This document shows, one piece after another, positions 13,534-18,669 of a stretch of DNA of 18,669 bases. The number at the start of each line of letters is the position of its first letter. Position 1 is the first letter of the stretch. The notes below the pieces were generated by a model, which made no database searches, was not told where the DNA came from, and saw nothing but the letters and a program-made list of their open reading frames with translations. This DNA is from an uncultured Dehalococcoidia bacterium (lineage in GTDB: Bacteria; Chloroflexota; Dehalococcoidia; Tepidiformales; Tepidiformaceae), in contig CALFYR010000197.1 of NCBI GenBank assembly GCA_937954195.1, positions 1 through 18,669 on the forward strand, read 5' to 3'. Made by a program: the position numbers and the translations under genes.

Positions 13534-14016
13534 TTACGACTGGCCGAGCTTTGTGCGCATCGCGATCCGCACATGCGGTGGCACAAGATCGGCAATGTCG
13601 TAGCCCAGGCGCGCGACTTCACGCACCCGGCTCGCGGAGATGTAGAGGAACTCCTGGTTAGCCATGAGATAGACGGATTCGAGGTGGGGGGCCATCTTGC
13701 GGTTCATCATCGCCATGGCGAACTCAGCTTCGAAGTCGCTCACCGCGCGAATGCCGCGGACCACCGCAACCGCGCCCTTTCGCTTCGCGAACTCGACCGT
13801 CAGCTCATCGAACCCTTCGACTTCGACCGCCGGGAGATGTTCAACGGCTTGCTTGAAGAGGTTGATGCGCTCTTCCCAACTGAAGAACGACCCCTGATCT
13901 CGGCCTTTGACCACCGCCACGATGACCCGATCGAACAGGTGGGTCATGCGTGTTACGAGGTCCAGGTGACCGTTATGCAGCGGGTCGAACCCACCCGGGT
14001 AGACTGCGATCTTCAT
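13534..14016 (-). CDS. coaD: Phosphopantetheine adenylyltransferase
   Basis: Transfers AMP from ATP to 4'-phosphopantetheine, the penultimate step of coenzyme A synthesis. The 160-aa protein has the standard length. The nucleotidyltransferase motif is GGFDPLHNGHLDL (residues 8-20, H17 in the (T/H)xGH motif). RGIRAVSDFEAE (87-98) and SASRVREVA (127-135) complete the ATP site; SASR replaces the more usual SSTL, a conservative change. The start overlaps the rsmD stop by 4 nt. The rsmD-coaD pair is one of the most conserved bacterial gene pairs. Confidence 0.96.
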   Translation of the reverse strand: MKIAVYPGGFDPLHNGHLDLVTRMTHLFDRVIVAVVKGRDQGSFFSWEERINLFKQAVEHLPAVEVEGFDELTVEFAKRKGAVAVVRGIRAVSDFEAEFAMAMMNRKMAPHLESVYLMANQEFLYISASRVREVARLGYDIADLVPPHVRIAMRTKLGQS

Positions 14017-14573
14017 TCCCCCTCCTGAGCCACGAAGAACGCCACAGCACTATCGCCATAGACGCGACGTTCCGACAGGCGGAGGCCTGCCGGACGTTCC
14101 GGCGGATTGTACCGGCTTCCATGCTCGTAGACGACCACGCCGCCATCGGCGAGGTGCGGCGCGAGGTTCACGAGCACCATTTCGATGTCTGGCTCGTTGT
14201 AGGGCGGGTCCAGGAAGATGATGTCGAACGTTCCCTGGAGGTTCTTCAAGGCGCCGGGGAGCCTTGCACGGAGCACCGTGCCAATATCGGACATCTGCGC
14301 GCGACTGAGACTCTGGGAAATGGCGGAAACACAGGCTGCCTCAGCCTCCACGAAAGTCGCGTGGGCGGCTCCCCGGCTGAGGGCCTCGATGCCAAGCGCG
14401 CCTGTGCCGGCGTAGAGGTCGAGTACGACGGCATCGCTTACTCGTTCTCCCAGCATGTTGAAGATCGCCTCCCGTACGAGGCCTGAGGTTGGGCGCAGCC
14501 GCACGCCGCGCGGTTCGGCGAGTGGCAGTCCGCGCGCTGTACCGCCTGCAATGCGGACGCCTCGTGCAGCCAT
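14013..14573 (-). CDS. rsmD: 16S rRNA (guanine(966)-N2)-methyltransferase
   Basis: Methylates G966 of 16S rRNA during 30S assembly, using SAM. The 186-aa protein begins MAARGVRIAGGTARGLPL, then RPTSGLVREAIFNML (27-41), the SAM motif DLYAGTGALGIEALSRGA (52-69), and the catalytic DPPY at 122-125 in FLDPPYNEP. The ATG at 14573 is 2 nt beyond the upstream gene's stop, and the conserved sequence begins there; a much longer in-frame opening overlaps the upstream gene and is non-homologous. Overlap with coaD is 4 nt. Confidence 0.95.
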   Translation of the reverse strand: MAARGVRIAGGTARGLPLAEPRGVRLRPTSGLVREAIFNMLGERVSDAVVLDLYAGTGALGIEALSRGAAHATFVEAEAACVSAISQSLSRAQMSDIGTVLRARLPGALKNLQGTFDIIFLDPPYNEPDIEMVLVNLAPHLADGGVVVYEHGSRYNPPERPAGLRLSERRVYGDSAVAFFVAQEGE

Positions 14574-14575
14574 CG

Positions 14576-16267
14576 CTAGTTCGCCGCCGTGGGGGAGGCC
14601 GATGCGCCCTCCCGAGCCAGCACGTTGACGGAGGCGTTGTTCTCGAAGAGTGCGACTCCGTCGGAAAGGGTGAGGCTGATGGTGTACGTTCCGGGTTCGG
14701 CCGGGGTGAACCACCGTGCCGCGCCACCTGGCAACGCTTCGATGGTGCCGCTCCCGCTGGCGGTCCATCGAGGCTGGAGGTCCTCGTTGTTCGGCTGCAT
14801 CAGGATCGGCTGACCGCTTGTGATGAAGGGAATCAGAGCCGTCCAGATATTACCGAGGTAGGTGTTCGCGCTCGCGTCTTCGATTGCGACTCCCCCGAGC
14901 TGGAAGGACGAAATCATCTCCAGCTTGAACCCGATACTGAAGAAATTCTCGATGTAGATCGTCCGGCTTCCGCCGCCCTGCGCCTGCTTGTAGCTGAAGG
15001 CGACGGTCGCCGATTCGGGATGCCAGCGCACACCGGTGAGGTTCTCCTCCCGGTCGATGTTGGTGCCGGCGACGTCGACCTGCGTCGATGTGGTAATCGC
15101 GTCCGTTTGGGCCCGGACGGAAATGCGCGTCGCGATGTTCATTGCTTCAACGATCGGCATGGTCCGGATGGACTCACCACCCGTTTCGGTGGCGTACGGA
15201 CTGACGGTCAGGACCAGCTTGCCGGGAGAGACCCGCTCGGTGAGGTAGGTCAGGATTTCCGGGACCACGAGCCGGTAGGTTCCCTGGTCACGGTACGGGG
15301 CAATCTTCACGAGGTCGGCGGTCTTCGCGAGCTCAGCGTAGTCGTAGGCGCCTTCATCGACGCGTGCCTGGTTCACCAGCGGCGCGGGCAGCGTAAGAGT
15401 TAGCTGCTTGTTCACAGCATGAAGCGCTCGATAGAGCTCACCAACGAACAGGGTGAATGATGTGCGCTGGGTGACGGGCAGATCGAGGTACGCGATGTCC
15501 AGGCCGTTCACGTTCGATTCGTTGGCCTTGGCCACAAGCTGTTGCACGTGGTTGGAACGGGCTGCGGCACTCGAAAGGATGCTCTCCACAATGGCTACGG
15601 CACCCTGGGTGGAGGCGTTGGCTGAAACGACAGGATACTGCTGGAACGAGCCGCCGGTCTCAAGCGGGGTGACAGCGCCCGCGACACCACCATCTGCCTG
15701 CGGGAAAAAGTCCAGGGTGTGAACCAACGTCACGTGAGGGGTGGCCTCCGGATGGAGGGTCCCGTTTGGCGGGAGGTAGGCGACGACGCTGCCGCCCGGC
15801 GAGTTGCGCCGCAGGACTGCCATCACAGCAGGTGCATCCGTGAAGGTCGCCGAGGCGATCTGCGTTTCGACGTCGAGCACTGCAGGTGCGATAGGCTCCC
15901 AGTTGCTCGACTCCTCGACGTAGCGGTAGAAGCTGAGCGCTCCGCCATCGGTGACGGTTTCGGTGAGCGCGACCTGGATGACGAGGTTGAAGCCGGGTTG
16001 TTCCGAGCCACTCTCCGGGTTGTACTCGAAGATGCTGGATACGAACTCGAAGCCATCCGGCGCGGCTATGTTCCGGTCAGAGGGGCAATACGGTTCGACG
16101 CAGTCGGAACTCCCGCACATCCGCGTGAAAAGAAAGAACGCGAGGGCCAGTACCGCAACAACGATGAGCACGAGCGCGGCAATCTGACCGAGGCCGTTCG
16201 AACGGCGCTCGTTGAAAAGCCCATTGTTGCTGGAACCCCAGGGTAGCTGTCCTCCCCGCCGGGTCAT
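14576..16267 (-). CDS. Membrane-anchored GH18-fold protein, apparently non-catalytic
   Basis: A 563-aa protein. The N-terminus is cytoplasmic, a single membrane helix spans about 28-48, and three cysteines follow (C51, C56, C61). The extracellular part has a beta-rich region (60-175), then a YaaH-like GH18 barrel (about 180-480). Landmarks of GH18 are VNGLDIAYLDLP (253-264), a LHAVNKQLTLTLP strand, YDYAELAKTADLVKIAPY and FKLEMISSFQLGGVAIED. The expected DGxDxDxE signature reads NGLDIAYL here: the first Asp is Asn254, the third Asp is Ala259 and the catalytic Glu is Leu261. It is therefore probably a binding protein for peptidoglycan or another glycan. A C-terminal PKD/Ig-like domain (about 498-552) ends the protein. 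It lies 33 nt after htrA and 2 nt before rsmD, so it probably belongs to the same transcript. Confidence 0.8.
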   Translation of the reverse strand: MTRRGGQLPWGSSNNGLFNERRSNGLGQIAALVLIVVAVLALAFFLFTRMCGSSDCVEPYCPSDRNIAAPDGFEFVSSIFEYNPESGSEQPGFNLVIQVALTETVTDGGALSFYRYVEESSNWEPIAPAVLDVETQIASATFTDAPAVMAVLRRNSPGGSVVAYLPPNGTLHPEATPHVTLVHTLDFFPQADGGVAGAVTPLETGGSFQQYPVVSANASTQGAVAIVESILSSAAARSNHVQQLVAKANESNVNGLDIAYLDLPVTQRTSFTLFVGELYRALHAVNKQLTLTLPAPLVNQARVDEGAYDYAELAKTADLVKIAPYRDQGTYRLVVPEILTYLTERVSPGKLVLTVSPYATETGGESIRTMPIVEAMNIATRISVRAQTDAITTSTQVDVAGTNIDREENLTGVRWHPESATVAFSYKQAQGGGSRTIYIENFFSIGFKLEMISSFQLGGVAIEDASANTYLGNIWTALIPFITSGQPILMQPNNEDLQPRWTASGSGTIEALPGGAARWFTPAEPGTYTISLTLSDGVALFENNASVNVLAREGASASPTAAN

Positions 16268-16300
16268 CAGCCGCGGAGCCCCGTGGGACCAAGAAATGCG

Positions 16301-17542
16301 TCAGGAACGTCTTGCAAGGGTGACCTCGGTTTCGATTATCCGGCCCTCGCGATTGAACACAACCCGAACGGTCTGCCCGGGCTGCATTCCTGAGAGCAGC
16401 GTGTGAAGCGGATGCTCGGCATCGATCGTGTTTCCATCGACTTCGATGAGCACATCGGCGAGGCGGATTCCAGCCTCCGCCGCCACACCGTTCATGTGGA
16501 TCGCAACCACGAGTGCGCCAGATTCAGCCTCGATTCCCGGGAACTGCGAGCGGACCCCACGGGTAATCTCGACAACATCCAGCTGCAGGGACGGTCTTTC
16601 GAGCGAACCTCCGGTTTCGATGATCCGCCGTCCAACCTCCATCGCGCGGTTGGAGGGGAGCGCAAAGGCGATGCCTTCGACGGGAGCCCCTCCGCGAGTC
16701 TCGCGCAGGACTGACATCGGGATACCGACGAGCTGGCCCTGGAGGTTCAACAGAGCGCCGCCACTGTTCCCGCTGTTCACGGCGGCATCGGTTTGAATCA
16801 GGTCGCCCTGGCGGACGCCGTCATACGTCCGCGCCCGGTTCAGGCCACTGACGACGCCGACCGTTACGGAGCCATCGAATTCGGCGAGCGGATTGCCGAT
16901 GGCGATGACGGTTTCACCGAGCTGGAGTTGTTCGCTGTCTCCGATTGGGATCTCCGTTAGCCCTCCGGGACTTATCTGGAGAATGGCGACATCGGTGTAG
17001 GGAAAGTCGTGGCCGACGAGCACGGCGGGCCGGACAGTGCCATCGGCCAGCAGGACCTGGAGGCGTTCTGTTTCCAGAACCACGTGGGCGTTGGTGAGGA
17101 TGTAGCCTTGCTCGGCATCGACGACCACGCCGCTGCCAATGTCGGTGTCGTCGGCCGCTACGCTGGCAGCGCTTTCAACGCGCACGACGCCGGGTCGCGC
17201 GGCATTGGCAACATCCGTGATAGCGCTTGAGAGCTGCAGCGTCACCGACGGTGACTGGGCCGCATCGACTTCGTCCGTCCCGCCGTCATCGCCCTGGAAC
17301 GATACGACGGCGACAGCGCCAACCAGCGCGCCAAAGAGGGCGGAAAAGCCGGCGACGGCGGGGACCACCCAGGCGCGGGCCTTCGCCGGTGCGTCGATGG
17401 AAGGTCCCGGCCGGGCTGCGGCGTTGGGAAGCGGCGATTCTTGCGGCCGTTGATTTGCCGGCGCGACACGCGGTGGCGCGTCGTCGTTTTGCGCGCGGCG
17501 GCTCCAGGAGGGTCCGGCGGGTTCCTGGGGCTCCTGGTTCAC
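16301..17542 (-). CDS. HtrA/DegP-type membrane-anchored serine protease with PDZ domain
   Basis: A 413-aa envelope quality-control protease. A Pro- and Gln-rich cytoplasmic tail (1-55) is followed by a membrane helix at about 57-81, a chymotrypsin-fold protease domain (about 100-310) and a C-terminal PDZ domain (about 318-410). The triad is H153 (LTNAHVV), D184 (YTDVAIL) and S260 (NSGNSGGAL). The single PDZ and the N-terminal anchor match the HtrA/DegS-like layout of Gram-positive and Chloroflexota bacteria. The start is GTG (plus-strand 17540-17542), with AAGGAAG (17550-17556) upstream. It is divergent from greA, and a GC palindrome lies in the shared upstream region. Confidence 0.93.
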   Translation of the reverse strand: MNQEPQEPAGPSWSRRAQNDDAPPRVAPANQRPQESPLPNAAARPGPSIDAPAKARAWVVPAVAGFSALFGALVGAVAVVSFQGDDGGTDEVDAAQSPSVTLQLSSAITDVANAARPGVVRVESAASVAADDTDIGSGVVVDAEQGYILTNAHVVLETERLQVLLADGTVRPAVLVGHDFPYTDVAILQISPGGLTEIPIGDSEQLQLGETVIAIGNPLAEFDGSVTVGVVSGLNRARTYDGVRQGDLIQTDAAVNSGNSGGALLNLQGQLVGIPMSVLRETRGGAPVEGIAFALPSNRAMEVGRRIIETGGSLERPSLQLDVVEITRGVRSQFPGIEAESGALVVAIHMNGVAAEAGIRLADVLIEVDGNTIDAEHPLHTLLSGMQPGQTVRVVFNREGRIIETEVTLARRS

Positions 17543-17563
17543 GGGTTGCTTCCTTCGATAAGT

Positions 17564-17593
17564 TTGCCGCCCGCTGAATTCGGCGGCTATACT
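17564..17593 (+). promoter_or_regulatory. greA promoter with palindromic spacer
   Basis: TTGCCG (17564-17569) and TATACT (17588-17593) are spaced 18 bp. The spacer region contains an inverted repeat, GCCGCC (17566-17571) and GGCGGC (17582-17587), which could be an operator. Transcription would start near 17600, only a few bases before a terminator-like hairpin. Confidence 0.6.
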
Positions 17594-17601
17594 TCAGCGT
17601 G

Positions 17602-17635
17602 GACTGAGGCATTTCGCGCCTCGGTCGCTTTTTTT
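17602..17635 (+). terminator. Terminator-like hairpin in the greA leader, candidate attenuator
   Basis: GACTGAGGC (17602-17610) pairs with GCCTCGGTC (17618-17626): nine pairs with one T-G wobble, loop ATTTCGC. After GC comes an uninterrupted T7 (17629-17635). No plus-strand gene ends upstream, because htrA runs the other way. The hairpin can therefore act only on transcripts from the greA promoter, giving a short RNA of about 35 nt when it terminates. Confidence 0.7.
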
Positions 17636-17664
17636 GCTCGTGCGGCAGGCACCTAGGGTACGAC

Positions 17665-18132
17665 ATGACTGATAAGCCCGTTCCGCTGACAAGTGAAGGA
17701 AAGGCAAAGCTCGAGCAGGAGCTCGAGACGCTTCGTACTCGCCGCCGTGAAGTGGCCGAGATGATCCATAACGCCCAGGAGCAGGGCACGAGCCAGAATG
17801 ACGCCGAGTACGACGACGCCAAGATGGAACAGGGCCGAGTCGAAGGCCGCATTCTGGAGGTCGAGGACATCCTTCGGCGTGCCAGGGTCATCGATGAATC
17901 TGCCGCCCACACCGCGGGTCGCGTGGTCGTCGGGAGCGGCGTGAAGGTCGACCAGGATGGCGTCATCCGCCACTACCAGATTGTTGGCGGCCCCGAGGCG
18001 GACCCTGTGAATGGCAAGATCTCAAACGACTCGCCAGTTGGTCTCGCGTTGCTTGGCAAAGCCGTCGGTGAGACGGTGTCGGTCAACGTCCCGAAGGGCG
18101 TCATTAAGGTTAAGGTGCTGCAGATCGACTGA
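17665..18132 (+). CDS. greA: Transcription elongation factor GreA
   Basis: Binds the RNA polymerase secondary channel and stimulates cleavage of backtracked RNA. The 155-aa protein has family length: an N-terminal coiled coil (about 8-78) and a C-terminal FKBP-like domain (about 83-155, VVVGSGVKV, then SPVGLALLGKAVGETVSVNVP). The coiled-coil tip reads GTSQNDAEYDDAK (41-53). Aligned with E. coli, the two acidic residues D41 and E44 correspond to T42 and N45 here, while D46, E48 and D50 are acidic. The factor may use a shifted acid or be less active in cleavage. The ATG has AGGG (17655-17658) 6 nt upstream. The leader contains a terminator-like hairpin. Confidence 0.94.
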   Translation: MTDKPVPLTSEGKAKLEQELETLRTRRREVAEMIHNAQEQGTSQNDAEYDDAKMEQGRVEGRILEVEDILRRARVIDESAAHTAGRVVVGSGVKVDQDGVIRHYQIVGGPEADPVNGKISNDSPVGLALLGKAVGETVSVNVPKGVIKVKVLQID

Positions 18133-18133
18133 G

Positions 18134-18164
18134 GCCCGCGCCCCAGGATTGTTGTGACGCGGGC
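18134..18164 (+). other. Alternative stem upstream of the greA terminator
   Basis: GCCCGCG (18134-18140) can pair perfectly with CGCGGGC (18158-18164). The 3' arm shares GGGC (18161-18164) with the following terminator, so the two structures exclude each other. It might act as an antiterminator, or be a chance pairing in a GC-rich gap. Confidence 0.35.
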
Positions 18165-18188
18165 TGCCCCGACCGGGCGGCCCGTTTT
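18161..18188 (+). terminator. Intrinsic terminator between greA and lysS
   Basis: GGGCTGCCC (18161-18169) pairs with GGGCGGCCC (18175-18183) around CGACC, nine pairs with one T-G wobble, followed by G and T4. The T tract is short. It lies 17 nt before lysS, so lysS is either read through or has a promoter inside this region. Confidence 0.7.
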
Positions 18189-18204
18189 CGTGGAAGGAGA
18201 GCAC

Positions 18205-18669
18205 GTGGACGAACTAATGGCTCAGCGCATAGCAAAGGCCGAGGAGCTTCGTGCCGCGGGCGTTGACCCCTATCCGCACCGGGTCTCTCGCACCCATACC
18301 TCCTCGGACATCACGGCGCTCGTGAATGCGCTGCCGGAGGGTGTGAGCGAGGTCGAGGGCGTCGAGGCCGACGTTGCGGGCCGTGTCGTGGCGAAGCGGG
18401 ACATGGGTAAGGCCACGTTCATCGATCTCCAGGACGGGTACGGGCGAGTCCAGGTTCTGCTCCGCCAGAACTCCCTTGAGAACTACGACTCGCTTCGCCT
18501 CATCGACCTTGGGGATTTCATTGGTGTGCATGGCACTCCGATTCGCACGCGAACCGGTCAGCCAACCGTGCAGGCATCGACGTGGACGATGCTCTCGAAG
18601 GCGCTTCACGCACCACCTGAGAAGTACCACGGCCTCGCCGACCCGGATGCTCGGCAGCGTCGACGCTAT
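18205..18669 (+). CDS. lysS: Lysyl-tRNA synthetase, class II (N-terminal part)
   Basis: The first 155 codons of a gene that runs off the right edge. The N-terminal anticodon-binding OB fold is visible: ELRAAGVDPYPHRV, then VAGRVVAKRDMGKATFIDL, and GYGRVQVLLRQNS. The linker into the catalytic domain follows (WTMLSKALHAPPEKYHGLAD), ending with DARQRRRY, which matches the RYRQRYLDL region of the family. The start is GTG with AGGAGA (18195-18200) 4 nt upstream; an internal ATG at 18217 is less likely. It follows greA by 72 nt across a terminator. The class II catalytic motifs lie outside the window. Confidence 0.94.
   Translation, partial: MDELMAQRIAKAEELRAAGVDPYPHRVSRTHTSSDITALVNALPEGVSEVEGVEADVAGRVVAKRDMGKATFIDLQDGYGRVQVLLRQNSLENYDSLRLIDLGDFIGVHGTPIRTRTGQPTVQASTWTMLSKALHAPPEKYHGLADPDARQRRRY

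Noticed and set aside
14489..15403. 304-aa plus-strand frame opposite rsmD and the GH18-like gene
   Set aside because: No homology recognised and antisense to a recognised membrane protein and a conserved rRNA methylase.

Overview
The window is high-GC bacterial chromosome, densely packed, with all but the two edge genes complete. No mobile element, CRISPR array or tRNA/rRNA gene is visible. The gene set suggests a Chloroflexota-type or related high-GC monoderm-like bacterium. It combines a bactofilin, a membrane-anchored GH18-like protein, a KstR2-like TetR/acyl-CoA dehydrogenase pair, and the rsmD-coaD-DivIVA-like order also known from Actinobacteria. Several -10-like motifs sit 6-7 nt before a start codon, so leaderless mRNAs are likely. 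This phylum call is inference from gene content and style, not from a marker comparison.

Layout, left to right. 2-292: C-terminal end of polyphosphate kinase (ppk1). 347-2996 (+): argD (acetylornithine aminotransferase), a nitrilase with an intact E-K-C triad, and a short SdpI-family membrane protein. 3003-4768: an acyl-CoA dehydrogenase with a perfect 7-3-7 palindrome upstream, facing a TetR regulator whose stop codon overlaps that of the dehydrogenase. 4873-8092 (+): argG, a small unknown protein and a GH13 alpha-glucosidase, joined by 4-nt stop/start overlaps. 8132-9201 (+): an unknown 191-aa protein coupled to an MgtC/SapB membrane protein. 9198-11776 (+): leuS behind a leader that appears to encode a 16-aa peptide with Leu-Ile-Leu codons running into a GC-rich hairpin, a candidate ribosome-mediated attenuator. 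11928-12608 (+): a bactofilin closed by a strong terminator.

12678-17542 is a long minus-strand run read from right to left: an HtrA-type serine protease, a membrane-anchored GH18-fold protein lacking the catalytic residues, rsmD, coaD, a DivIVA/SepIVA-like coiled-coil protein and a small unknown protein. Divergent from htrA is greA (17665-18132, +). Its promoter is followed at once by a terminator-like hairpin with a T7 tract, resembling the early-termination leader known for E. coli greA. The GreA coiled-coil tip lacks the two acidic residues that define classical GreA. A terminator follows greA, then the N-terminal part of lysS, which runs off the window.

The genes are mostly housekeeping: arginine synthesis (argD, argG), aminoacyl-tRNA synthesis (leuS, lysS), CoA synthesis (coaD), rRNA methylation (rsmD), transcript cleavage (greA), envelope quality control (htrA) and cytoskeleton or division (bactofilin, DivIVA-like). 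The most interesting signals are regulatory: the leuS leader, the greA leader, the palindrome before the acyl-CoA dehydrogenase, and the leaderless-start pattern. Degenerate active sites in the GH18-like protein and GreA come next. No intergenic stretch exceeds 300 bases; the largest gaps are 9202-9340 and 11777-11927.
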